Assembly: GCA_016781885.1 (NCBI GenBank)
Contig: JADDPM010000096.1
Span: forward strand, 1-8,548
Source of the DNA: Rubrobacter sp.
GTDB taxonomy: Bacteria > Actinomycetota > Rubrobacteria > Rubrobacterales > Rubrobacteraceae
DNA: 8,548 nt
Reading direction: 5' to 3'
Shown: positions 1 through 6,363 of the stretch, piece after piece
Layout of the letters: every line of letters starts with the position of its first letter
Numbering within the stretch: the stretch's first letter is position 1
Translations under genes and position numbers: made by a program
Notes under the pieces: generated by a model
Database searches by the model: none
The model's input: only the letters and a program-made list of their open reading frames with translations
Told to the model about the DNA's origin: nothing

Positions 1-396
1 CGTCGCCGTCCAGACCATCCCGAGGATGACCACGACTATCGGGTAGACCGCGAGAAGAACGCCGAGCAGCGGCGCGATCGAGTTCGATCCCTGAAAGCGG
101 GTGAAGAGGGGAAAGTTGTGTCCAATGAGCGCCGCCGAACCCCCGCCTACGGCCCCGGCGGTCCCCAACGCCAGGTAGCCCGTCAGCGCCGGCACGAACC
201 CCTTGGCAAGCTCCAGGGAGAAGGCCAGCCCGGCGAGCCTCCGGTCTGAGGCAGAGCGGCGGTAGAGGTCCAGAGGAGCGACGTTGGCAGAGTTCGCGAG
301 ACCCGTCGTCAGGCTTCGCCTGGCGGTGTAGAGGCCGAACGGGATAGAGCCTATAAGGTAGCTTGTGGCAGCCAGAAGAGCGTACCGTTCGATCAC
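1..396 (-). CDS. PlsY-like glycerol-3-phosphate acyltransferase, N-terminal part (3' end outside window)
   Basis: An open frame of 132 codons starts with GTG at 396 and runs off the left edge without a stop. An in-frame TAG lies a few codons upstream, and an AGGG-type ribosome site about 10 bases before the GTG supports the start. PlsY is an integral membrane enzyme that transfers an acyl group from acyl-phosphate to glycerol-3-phosphate, the first acylation in phospholipid synthesis. Family signs are YLIGSIPFGLY (residues 13-23), ELAKGFVP (62-69) and GHNFPLFTRFQG (92-103), set among hydrophobic segments. The protein is divergent. The usual GSGNxGATN loop after the first motif reads LANSANVAPLD (33-43), and the usual GGKG after the GHxFPxFxxF motif reads GSNS (103-106). 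It may be a paralogue with altered or lost activity rather than the housekeeping PlsY. Family assignment is fairly secure; catalytic activity is not. Confidence 0.72.
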   Translation of the reverse strand, partial: MIERYALLAATSYLIGSIPFGLYTARRSLTTGLANSANVAPLDLYRRSASDRRLAGLAFSLELAKGFVPALTGYLALGTAGAVGGGSAALIGHNFPLFTRFQGSNSIAPLLGVLLAVYPIVVVILGMVWTAT

Positions 397-493
397 GCTT
401 GAATAGCCCTACCCTTCTCGCCGGGGTTCGCTTCAGGTCCCGGCTAACGTAGCACCTTTCAGGGGTAGCCTCAAGGGGCGGTGAAGCCCCTGG
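397..493 (-). terminator. Weak hairpin in the gap after the NADH dehydrogenase gene
   Basis: The 97-base gap between the NDH-2 stop and the PlsY-like start contains a short perfect stem, AGGGGC at 474-479 pairing with GCCCCT at 486-491 across a six-base loop, just after the NDH-2 stop codon on the minus strand. No run of T follows on that strand, so it is at best a weak or Rho-assisted terminator. Nothing else recognisable lies in the gap. Confidence 0.25.
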
Positions 494-1894
494 CTACTCC
501 TCGGAGGTGCCGCGCACCTGGGTAACGGCGGGACGAAGGAAGGTGCCGAGGACCCAGTCGGCCGCCTGCTGCGCCTTGCTCTGCGGGCTGTTGAGCCGCG
601 TGAGGTAGGTAAGGCGCCAGAAGATCGCTGCCAGGCGCCCGCTGAAACGTACCCCCATCACCTCGTTGACCGCGAAGTCGCTCCCAAGCTCGACGAGTTG
701 GCCCATCGGCCTGTACTCGAACTCCTCGAGATCTTCCTGCCTACCGTCGATGGTGGCGAGGACGTTCTTGGCGACCACCTTGCCCTCCTGGACAGCGGCC
801 TGGGCGGTCGGCGGGACGCCTCGCCCATTCTCGCTCTCCTGGCGGATGTCCGGGATGGCGGCGCAGTCGCCGATGGCCCAGATGCCGGGGCGATCCTGCA
901 CGCGCAGATAGGAGTCTACCTTTATGCCGTTGCGCTCGTCGATGGGGAGGTCGAGCTCGCTGATCGCGGCGTTCGGGCGGTTGCCGGCGGTCCAGATCAC
1001 GTTCTCTGACGCTATCTCCTCGCCGCCCTTGAGCCTGACGCAGTTGGCAGAGATCTCCTCGGCCAAAGTGTTGGTCTTTACCTCGATGCGCTGGTTGACG
1101 AGCCGCGTACGCGCCGCCCGCTTCAGGACGGGGTCCAGCTCGGGCAGGATGTTATCCAGGCCTTCGATGAGGTAGATCCTGACCCGGTGCGGGTCTATGT
1201 TGGGGTAGTCCGGCGCCAGGGCCTCATGGACGAGGAGGTGTAGCTCCGAGGCGACCTCGACCCCGGTGGCGCCGCCGCCGATGACCACGAAGGTGAGCTT
1301 GGACTCGGGGATCTCCCCCCTCATCAAAGAGACCTCCTCAAAGCGCTCGATGACCCGGTTGCGGATGCGCTCGGCGTCCTCTATGCCCCTCATGTGCAGA
1401 GCGTGCTCCTCGACGCCCGGGATGCCGAAGAAGTTGGGCTGGCCGCCGAGCGAGATGATGAGTTGGTCGTAAGGGAACTCGAGCCCGCCGTCGACGTTGA
1501 TCTTCTTGTTCTCGTGGTCGATCCCGTTGAGCTTCGCCCTCCTGAAGCTGGCCCCGGCGGTGATGAGCGCGCGCCGGAGCGGCTGGGCGACGTTGCGGGT
1601 CTCTATATCGCTGCTGACTATCCCCGCGACCATCGGCCAGAAGGTAAAGAAGTTGTCCTTGGCGACGACGAGTACGCCAACATCCTCGCGGTCCTTTATA
1701 CGTTCTGTGATCTCTTTCGCCGCCGTAAAGCCGCCGAAGCCGCCGCCCACGACGAGCACCTTGTTCTCGAACTTCTCATAACCGGGCTTCTCCCAGGGAG
1801 CGTACCGCGGCTGTGGGTTGAGCATTCGCTTCAACGCTCCTAACGCCACTACGGTCCCGCCGAGCGCGAGACCCCCCTTTAGCAACCGGCCCAT
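494..1894 (-). CDS. ndh: Type II NADH dehydrogenase (NDH-2), FAD-dependent
   Basis: NDH-2 is a single-subunit flavoprotein that moves electrons from NADH to membrane quinone without pumping protons. The 466-residue protein has the two-dinucleotide-fold layout. An FAD-binding GGGFGG is at about residues 50-55, an NADH-binding GGGATG at 206-211, the second FAD motif AIGDCA at 340-345, and AQAAVQEG, the conserved quinone-site stretch, at 364-371. Start choice: the frame extends to a TTG at 1936, but the ATG at 1894 has GGGAGGT four bases upstream and is much better. From this start, residues about 7-22 form a hydrophobic, glycine-rich segment before a basic KRML, a likely N-terminal membrane anchor. 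NDH-2 usually attaches through its C-terminal region, so this is slightly unusual. The C-terminal part (WRLTYLTRLNSPQ, then W...GTFLRP) resembles the family's membrane-associating end. A related NAD(P)/FAD oxidoreductase with another acceptor cannot be excluded. Confidence 0.9.
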   Translation of the reverse strand: MGRLLKGGLALGGTVVALGALKRMLNPQPRYAPWEKPGYEKFENKVLVVGGGFGGFTAAKEITERIKDREDVGVLVVAKDNFFTFWPMVAGIVSSDIETRNVAQPLRRALITAGASFRRAKLNGIDHENKKINVDGGLEFPYDQLIISLGGQPNFFGIPGVEEHALHMRGIEDAERIRNRVIERFEEVSLMRGEIPESKLTFVVIGGGATGVEVASELHLLVHEALAPDYPNIDPHRVRIYLIEGLDNILPELDPVLKRAARTRLVNQRIEVKTNTLAEEISANCVRLKGGEEIASENVIWTAGNRPNAAISELDLPIDERNGIKVDSYLRVQDRPGIWAIGDCAAIPDIRQESENGRGVPPTAQAAVQEGKVVAKNVLATIDGRQEDLEEFEYRPMGQLVELGSDFAVNEVMGVRFSGRLAAIFWRLTYLTRLNSPQSKAQQAADWVLGTFLRPAVTQVRGTSEE

Positions 1895-1898
1895 GATG

Positions 1899-1905
1899 AC
1901 CTCCC
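1899..1905 (-). promoter_or_regulatory. Strong Shine-Dalgarno deciding the NDH-2 start
   Basis: GGGAGGT on the minus strand lies four bases before the ATG at 1894. The longer frame's TTG at 1936 has no comparable site. The AT-rich stretch 1910-1975 between this site and the upstream gene's stop probably holds the promoter (TAAAAT and TATAAG on the minus strand are possible -10 elements), but no convincing -35 element pairs with them. Confidence 0.7.
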
Positions 1906-1981
1906 GAGTGTTGGCTTTCCCCTTATACAGCCGCAACGCAAGTACACTTCGTATTTTACCTAATAAACGAGTCGAACGTGC

Positions 1982-2386
1982 TCACGCCGGGTAGACGGCG
2001 ACGCGCACGGTCCTGCTTCTCAGACCGTCGAACTCGGCCAGGAAGACGCCCTGCCAGCGCCCGAGGTCCGGCTCCCCGCCCCGCACCAGGATCTGCTGCG
2101 ACTGGCCGAAGAGGCTCGTCAGAAGGTGCGAGTCGCTGTTGCCCTCAGCGTGCTCGAAGGAGGCGTCGAGCGATCCGGTCAAAGACCGGCACGCGGCCGC
2201 GAGGTCCCGCGCCACGTCCCGGTCGTAGTCCTCGTTGATCGTAACGGCGGCCGTCGTATGGGCCGAGGAGACGAGACAGACCCCCTCCTCTACCCCGGAC
2301 TCCCGCACGGCCCTCTTCACCTCCCCGGTGATGGAGACGAACTCGTAACGCTCGTTAGTCTGTACGCTTATGTCGCTCGTCTTCAT
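1982..2386 (-). CDS. YjbQ/UPF0047 family protein
   Basis: This 134-residue protein has the usual length of the YjbQ family, small trimeric proteins with a metal-type active site. E. coli YjbQ has been linked to a secondary thiamin-phosphate synthase activity, but the physiological role is unsettled. The signature is nearly complete: SAHTTAAVTINE (residues 41-52, with H43), HAEGNSDSHL (79-88, with H79 and H87), SLFG (91-94), LGRWQGVF (108-115) and EFDGLRSRTVRV (118-129). The ATG at 2386 has AGGAGG three bases upstream, a rather short spacing. The gene follows the terminator of the MIP18-type gene and precedes ndh by 87 bases. It either has its own promoter in the 114-base gap or is reached by read-through. 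Family assignment is very secure; the biochemical role is not. Confidence 0.92.
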   Translation of the reverse strand: MKTSDISVQTNERYEFVSITGEVKRAVRESGVEEGVCLVSSAHTTAAVTINEDYDRDVARDLAAACRSLTGSLDASFEHAEGNSDSHLLTSLFGQSQQILVRGGEPDLGRWQGVFLAEFDGLRSRTVRVAVYPA

Positions 2387-2440
2387 AAGCCTCCTCTACG
2401 AGTACGGCTCCACCTCGTTCCGGAGGCGGCCGCTCATGTT

Positions 2441-2480
2441 CACGAGAAAGAGAAGAGGCGCCGGCCTTCCTGCCGGCGCC
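2441..2480 (-). terminator. Intrinsic terminator after the MIP18-type gene
   Basis: A perfect nine-base-pair stem, GGCGCCGGC at 2457-2465 with GCCGGCGCC at 2472-2480, closes a six-base loop. On the minus strand it lies about 20 bases after the stop at 2501 and is followed by a pyrimidine-rich TCTTCTCTTTCTC, as expected of a Rho-independent terminator with an imperfect U tract. On the plus strand it is followed by CGCACGG, so it works only in the minus direction. Confidence 0.8.
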
Positions 2481-2500
2481 CGCACGGAAGTCCGTACTCT

Positions 2501-2803
2501 CTAGCGGCCGAAGAAGAGCTTGGCCGCGGGACTCATCATCTCCGGGCTCCACATCGGCTCGAAGGAGAGCTGTGCGTTGACGGTCTCGACACCCTCGATA
2601 GAGAGGGTCTCGGTCTCGACCTGCTCCTGGATCATATCCCCAACCGGACACATCGGGCTCGTCAAACTAAACGTCACGTCCACGTGCCGCCCCTCGTCGT
2701 GAACGCCCACATCGTAGATAAGCCCCAACTCCACGAGGTCCATCCCGATCTCCGGGTCGATCACGTTCCTCAACTGATCCCTAACGCGCTCCTCGGTTAA
2801 CAC
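2501..2803 (-). CDS. MIP18/DUF59 family iron-sulfur cluster assembly protein (SufT-like)
   Basis: This is a single-domain MIP18 (DUF59) protein of 100 residues, the normal size. Relatives help mature Fe-S proteins (SufT, eukaryotic CIA2/MIP18) or act as PaaD-type subunits. Visible family motifs are VIDPEIGMDLVELGLIYDV (about residues 14-32) and TSPMCPVGDMI (48-58) with the conserved cysteine at 52. The C-terminal half, ending MSPAAKLFFGR, has the usual VNAQLSFEPMWSPEMM continuation. Start choice: the frame is open to 2902, but GTG at 2803 has GGAGAGG seven bases upstream and gives the canonical N-terminus VLTEERVRDQL; the residues before it resemble no family member. No suf genes are in the window, so a role in Fe-S maturation rests on the family only. 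PaaD-like function is less likely without paa neighbours. Confidence 0.88.
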   Translation of the reverse strand: MLTEERVRDQLRNVIDPEIGMDLVELGLIYDVGVHDEGRHVDVTFSLTSPMCPVGDMIQEQVETETLSIEGVETVNAQLSFEPMWSPEMMSPAAKLFFGR

Positions 2804-2810
2804 TCTCTCA

Positions 2811-2817
2811 CCTCTCC
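2811..2817 (-). promoter_or_regulatory. Shine-Dalgarno deciding the MIP18-type start
   Basis: GGAGAGG on the minus strand lies seven bases upstream of GTG 2803 and supports that start over the ATG codons further upstream in the same frame (at 2839 and 2902), which lack a comparable site. Confidence 0.6.
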
Positions 2818-2941
2818 AGATACTAATCCGCTCCAGCATCCTAATTGTAAAGCCACACCCGGACTTTTCCACTCCGGTCTCTACAATGCCAACGTTAAGC
2901 AAAACGGTAGCGGCATTAAGTTCTTGTTACATCTATTCCAC

Positions 2942-2986
2942 TTATCCACCGTAGTAGCCGCATTATCCACAACATATTGTGGATAA
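2942..2986. promoter_or_regulatory. Cluster of three DnaA-box-like 9-mers, two in a perfect inverted repeat
   Basis: TTATCCACC at 2942-2950 is one base from the DnaA box TTATCCACA. A perfect TTATCCACA follows at 2963-2971, and a perfect reverse copy, TGTGGATAA, at 2978-2986. The first two start 21 bases apart, about two helical turns. The second and third form a perfect ten-base-pair inverted repeat (TTATCCACAA / TTGTGGATAA) around the spacer CATA. The surrounding 2880-3000 is clearly more AT-rich than the rest of the window. No dnaA, dnaN or rpmH is nearby. The site may titrate DnaA, regulate the MIP18-type gene whose start is 140 bases away, or be an accessory origin element. The palindrome centre (CCACAACA/TATTGTGG) also loosely resembles an NrdR box, or it may be another repressor's operator. 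Confidence 0.6.
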
Positions 2987-3235
2987 CTTATCTCTCTGCC
3001 CGAAAACCGCCATATCTTGGCCTGCGCGGACTCGAAGATTCGCCTGGAGGGGGAACGGTGTTCGTTACGCGAGGCTCTCTCATTGAGTCAGGGAGTATCC
3101 ATCCCTAGAGGGCCAGCGGCGCGTGCCCCGATCCAGGGCGCGAAGGAGGAGAGTCGAAGGTCATCAGGAATATCTCCCTTGCTGACTTGCTGGTACCGGG
3201 ATGTCCGGGGGCCAGGCGCGGGAGCGGCGCGCCTC

Positions 3236-5011
3236 TCACCGACGACCTTCTTCCGCGCCGGAGCCCGGACGCCAGAGGGAGCGGAGATAGTAGCTCAAGG
3301 CGAGGAAGAGGCCGCCGAAGCCGAGGAAGAGAAGGACGCGCCAGACGGCTTCGACCTCCGCCAGATCCACGAGGAAGAGCTTGCCAACGACAAGGAAAAG
3401 CGTCGTCAGTCCGCCACGGACGAGCCAGGCGCAGTCGAGCCGGAGCCCGGCGACGAGGAGCCAGACGGCGTAGAGGCCCCAGGCCACGCTGACCCAGCCG
3501 TCGCCGCCCGGCAGCGCCGAGAGCTCGCGCCAGAGAAGTGCGAGGAGAGCAGCGTGCGCCGCGCCGCGGTACACAAGGCTTAGATTACGGGACAGGACTA
3601 GCACCGATGCCCCAAAGGCGAGGGCGATAACCGCGAGGTCTGCGAGGGCATGGACGTTGAAGAGCGCCGGGTGGACGGCGCCCGGCAAACCCGGGGCTCC
3701 GGAGACGAGGCGGAAGGCGAGCCAGAGACCGGCGACGCAGAAGAGCAGGTGGGCCACGGCGGAGACGATCCTATCGGAGTACCTTCTCACCGCGTAGTGG
3801 AGGATGGCGGCCTCGGCGGCCAGGGCGATGAAGAGCGCGTCACCCTCCAGGACGAGCACGAGGGTGTGCGTCAGGAAGAGCAGGCCGACTAGGGCGTGGG
3901 TACGGGAGAACCCGTCGTTGCCGGAGCGCCGGAGTACGAGGGCGGCGAGAGCGTAGAGGATGGCGGCGGGTAGCGTGATCCGTGCGAGACCAGAGCTCGA
4001 AAGCTCCCAGATCGCGCCGGTAAACCCGAGCGCGATGATCGGCGTCGAGACGATGTGCGCATGCGCGAGGCCGCGGTCAGAGCCTCGTAAAACCTCCCGA
4101 GCCACAGGCGCAAGCCAGAGGAGCAGCCACGCGAAGGTTACGCCGAGCTGCAAGACGGTGCGGTCGTCCGGGGAGGGCGCCATCATAAAGGAGAGGTTAC
4201 TCAAGTAGCCGATCAGGAAGACCATCCAGCTGCCTACGGAGGAGACGGCCAGGAGCGAGGCCCAACCCTTGTAGAAGTATGCTGCCACCATGCCCGCGAG
4301 GATAAGACAGGTGTAGAGGACGAGCCCGTCCAAAGCCCCCGCGTCGTTGTACAGGAGGAACGGCGTGCCGAGCCCTCCCAGAGCACCGATAACCGAGAGG
4401 GAAGCCTCATCTTGGCGCAGGGAGAGGAAGCAAGCAAGGAGCGTCACCGCGACCATAAAGGCGAAGGCGAGAGGATAAGGCGCGAGCCCATAGAGCTGAA
4501 AGGCGGCGAAGCCGGTGATGTAGAGCGCCCCTATCCCGCCGCCGAGGAGTACCTGGGCGAAGGCCCGGCGGCCCTTGTAGACGTAGAGGCCCAGGGCGAG
4601 CAACATCCCGCCGATGGCGAGGCCGAACCCGACGCGCATAACGGGCGTGATCCAACCGCGCTCCACGGAGAACATGAACAGAAACGCCACCCCCAAGAGC
4701 AAGAGCCCGATCCCGATCTTATTGAGCCACCACTCCCCACGGCTCAAGTTCCTTACGTCAAAGGGTATGTTGAAACCCCAGCCTGTACCAGAGTGCTCGC
4801 GAGCGGTCCTCTCCGGCTCCAGACCCGCAACGGTCGCAGTCTCGGGGATGGGCGAAGGCGGGACGTGCATGTTCCTCACACTCCGGGACTCCGCATCCGG
4901 AACACGGTCCGTGCCGTGTGACGTACGCTGAAGCCCGGCTCGCAACTCCTGGACGTCCCTCTCCAGGCGCTCGACGCGTTCGACTAGAGATCTATTACCG
5001 CGCTCGTTCAT
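3236..5011 (-). CDS. DUF2339 family polytopic membrane protein
   Basis: This 591-residue membrane protein has the DUF2339 layout. An N-terminal heptad-type coiled coil (SLVERVERLERDVQELRAGL, about residues 8-27) is followed by a polar, proline-rich linker to about 90, then a long series of hydrophobic helices to the end. Family-like stretches are EWWLNKIGIGLLLLGVAFLF (about 93-112), RRAFAQVLLGGGIGALYITG (148-167), ALGGLGTPFLL (210-220) and the C-terminal KLFLVDLAEVEAVWRVLLFLGFGG (544-567). Many DUF2339 proteins are several hundred residues longer, so this is a short member. The function of the family is unknown; transport or envelope roles are guesses. ATG 5011 is preferred over the in-frame GTG at 5020, because GAGAGGTGA lies five bases before the ATG and overlaps the GTG. 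It follows the MFS gene by 119 bases and may be a separate transcript. Confidence 0.85.
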   Translation of the reverse strand: MNERGNRSLVERVERLERDVQELRAGLQRTSHGTDRVPDAESRSVRNMHVPPSPIPETATVAGLEPERTAREHSGTGWGFNIPFDVRNLSRGEWWLNKIGIGLLLLGVAFLFMFSVERGWITPVMRVGFGLAIGGMLLALGLYVYKGRRAFAQVLLGGGIGALYITGFAAFQLYGLAPYPLAFAFMVAVTLLACFLSLRQDEASLSVIGALGGLGTPFLLYNDAGALDGLVLYTCLILAGMVAAYFYKGWASLLAVSSVGSWMVFLIGYLSNLSFMMAPSPDDRTVLQLGVTFAWLLLWLAPVAREVLRGSDRGLAHAHIVSTPIIALGFTGAIWELSSSGLARITLPAAILYALAALVLRRSGNDGFSRTHALVGLLFLTHTLVLVLEGDALFIALAAEAAILHYAVRRYSDRIVSAVAHLLFCVAGLWLAFRLVSGAPGLPGAVHPALFNVHALADLAVIALAFGASVLVLSRNLSLVYRGAAHAALLALLWRELSALPGGDGWVSVAWGLYAVWLLVAGLRLDCAWLVRGGLTTLFLVVGKLFLVDLAEVEAVWRVLLFLGFGGLFLALSYYLRSLWRPGSGAEEGRR

Positions 5012-5016
5012 ATGCG

Positions 5017-5025
5017 TCACCTCTC
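5017..5025 (-). promoter_or_regulatory. Shine-Dalgarno deciding the DUF2339 start
   Basis: GAGAGGTGA on the minus strand matches the 16S 3' end well and sits five bases before ATG 5011. It overlaps the alternative GTG at 5020, which therefore has no usable site of its own. Confidence 0.6.
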
Positions 5026-5065
5026 TACCGGAGCGGTCCCTTCGCAGACCAGTCTACGGCCGAGT

Positions 5066-5110
5066 TCAGGACCTTACGTCCTCCTTACGGGGCTATATTC
5101 GCCCCCGAAT
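5066..5110 (-). other. Small competing hairpins in the DUF2339 leader / MFS trailer
   Basis: The 119-base gap between the MFS stop and the DUF2339 start contains ATTCG (5097-5101) with CGAAT (5106-5110), GGGGC (5089-5093) with GCCCC (5101-5105), and AGGAC (5066-5070) with GTCCT (5076-5080). The first two share bases and cannot form together. None is followed by a T run, so a simple intrinsic terminator is unlikely. They could act as a weak attenuator or be chance. Confidence 0.25.
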
Positions 5111-5130
5111 CTGGTGCTTTAGGGACTAGT

Positions 5131-6363
5131 TCAGCGGATTAAAGCGAGGGCGACGAGGAACATGGCTGCAGCGAGGACGGCGGTCATGAGGTAAGCGCCG
5201 CCGAGGCCGAAGGGGATCGCGGCGGCGGACATGACCAGGGGACCTAAAGTCTGGCCGACACGGAGGATGGTGCTGTTCAGGGACATAAAGGCGCCCCGGT
5301 TCTCGTTTGGGGCGGCCTCGTTCAGGAGCGAGAAGGAGTTCGGGAGGTTGAGACTCTGGGCGACGCCGAAGATCACGGTCGAGGCAAGCAGCATCCACAC
5401 GACGGGAACTAGCGGCACGAGAATCAGGGCCACGGCGTAGAGCACGAAAGACGCCCGGATAAGGACCTTCTCGGAGAAGTGATCCGTCAGCCGGCCTAGC
5501 TGGGTGGAGGTGAGGGCCGTGGTAAGAGAAGCGCTGGCGATAACTATCCCGATCACGAGCGGCCCCACCCCGAACCTCTCGTACATCACCGTGGGCAGGT
5601 AGGTGATGAGCGCGCCGAAGAGGATGACGAAGGTGACAAGGTTGCCGATAAAGATCCCCGCTACCTGCCTGTCCTTTACGTGCTCCCAGATGTTCCCCAC
5701 GTACTCCTTGATGCTCTGCTCGTTGTTTGGCTCCGGGTTGCGCAGTGAGAAGAGGACCAGAAAGCCTATCGGGATCGCCAGAAGGGGCAGCGCGAACGGG
5801 TAATACCAGCCGAACGTCGCAAGGGCGCCCCCGATGGCGGGGTAGCTCGCGGTCCCGACGCTTAGGACGCTCGAGTTGTAGCCCAGAGCCTCCGTCCGGT
5901 CCTGTCCCGTGAAAAGGTCTCCTATGAGCGTCACGTTCATCGCCCCCAGGGCCGCCGCCCCCACTCCCTGAACGGTGCGCAGCCCGAGCAGCAGTTCGAA
6001 GCTAGAGGCAAGAGCGCAGGCGCCCCCCGCGATGCCGAAGAGAAACAGCGAGGGGACAAGTATCGTGCGCCGCCCGAACCTGTCGGAGAGCGCCCCCGCG
6101 ACAGAGGTAAGAAAGACCCCCGGCAGCGTAAATACCGTGATGAGAAGTCCCACCTGCCACGCCGAGACGCCGAACGCCTGCCGGACCTCCGGGAAGGCAG
6201 GGGCGATGCTGGAGGAGCCGAGTACCGCCATCAGGGTGACGAACCAGATGACGTGCAGATTATGGTCCTTGTAGACCGGCTCGTCGCGCCCGCCGCTCTC
6301 TTTCTGAGCATTCACCCGGCAGGGTATATCACCCGCCGAGCGTCGGCGCCGGGGCTGTTTCAC
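5131..6363 (-). CDS. MFS transporter, drug-efflux (DHA1) type
   Basis: This 410-residue protein has about twelve predicted membrane helices, normal for a major facilitator. Motif A, GALSDRFGRRTIL, is at about residues 90-102 between helices 2 and 3. A motif-B-like RTVQGVGAA (129-137) and a motif-C-like GTASYPAIGGAL (170-181) in helix 5 point to the proton-coupled drug/H+ antiporter group. The substrate cannot be read from sequence. The first possible start, GTG 6363, overlaps the Nudix stop as GTGA, which favours translational coupling, but GGGAGA sits almost against the codon. The first 38 residues are charged and not family-like, so GTG 6315 (residue 17) with a distant GGTGAT site is a serious alternative. 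The gene is last in the probable ferritin-Nudix-MFS operon. Confidence 0.85.
   Translation of the reverse strand: MKQPRRRRSAGDIPCRVNAQKESGGRDEPVYKDHNLHVIWFVTLMAVLGSSSIAPAFPEVRQAFGVSAWQVGLLITVFTLPGVFLTSVAGALSDRFGRRTILVPSLFLFGIAGGACALASSFELLLGLRTVQGVGAAALGAMNVTLIGDLFTGQDRTEALGYNSSVLSVGTASYPAIGGALATFGWYYPFALPLLAIPIGFLVLFSLRNPEPNNEQSIKEYVGNIWEHVKDRQVAGIFIGNLVTFVILFGALITYLPTVMYERFGVGPLVIGIVIASASLTTALTSTQLGRLTDHFSEKVLIRASFVLYAVALILVPLVPVVWMLLASTVIFGVAQSLNLPNSFSLLNEAAPNENRGAFMSLNSTILRVGQTLGPLVMSAAAIPFGLGGAYLMTAVLAAAMFLVALALIR

Larger units (their letters stand above)
2804..3235. other. Gene-free interval, AT-rich left part and GC-rich structured right part
   Basis: This 432-base gap lies between the MIP18-type start and the DUF2339 stop. 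Its left part (2820-3000) is AT-rich and holds the DnaA-like boxes. Its right part (3000-3235) is GC-rich with no recognisable gene. Two inverted repeats are visible there: CGTGCCC with GGGCGCG (about 3122-3142, one G-T pair), and GGCGCG-type arms just after the DUF2339 stop (about 3215-3232), which could form a weak terminator without a U tract. Plus-strand frames crossing into 3236 are antisense to the DUF2339 gene and lack family features. I see no tRNA or known riboswitch. Confidence 0.5.

Noticed and set aside
2126..2800. Plus-strand open frame of 224 codons across the YjbQ and MIP18-type genes
   Set aside because: It is antisense to two well-supported genes and crosses the terminator between them; the translation has no family-like features.
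2942..2986. Reading the DnaA-box cluster as the chromosomal oriC
   Set aside because: None of the usual origin neighbours (dnaA, dnaN, rpmH, parAB, gidB) is in the window and only three boxes are present; kept as a DnaA-site candidate, not called an origin.
3017..3583. Plus-strand open frame of 188 codons reaching into the DUF2339 gene
   Set aside because: More than half is antisense to the DUF2339 membrane protein, and the Glu/Asp-rich translation there is the usual shadow of hydrophobic codons; the first part has no ribosome site or recognisable motif.
4412..4921. Plus-strand open frame of 169 codons inside the DUF2339 gene
   Set aside because: Antisense shadow; the minus frame has clear DUF2339 motifs and a good start.
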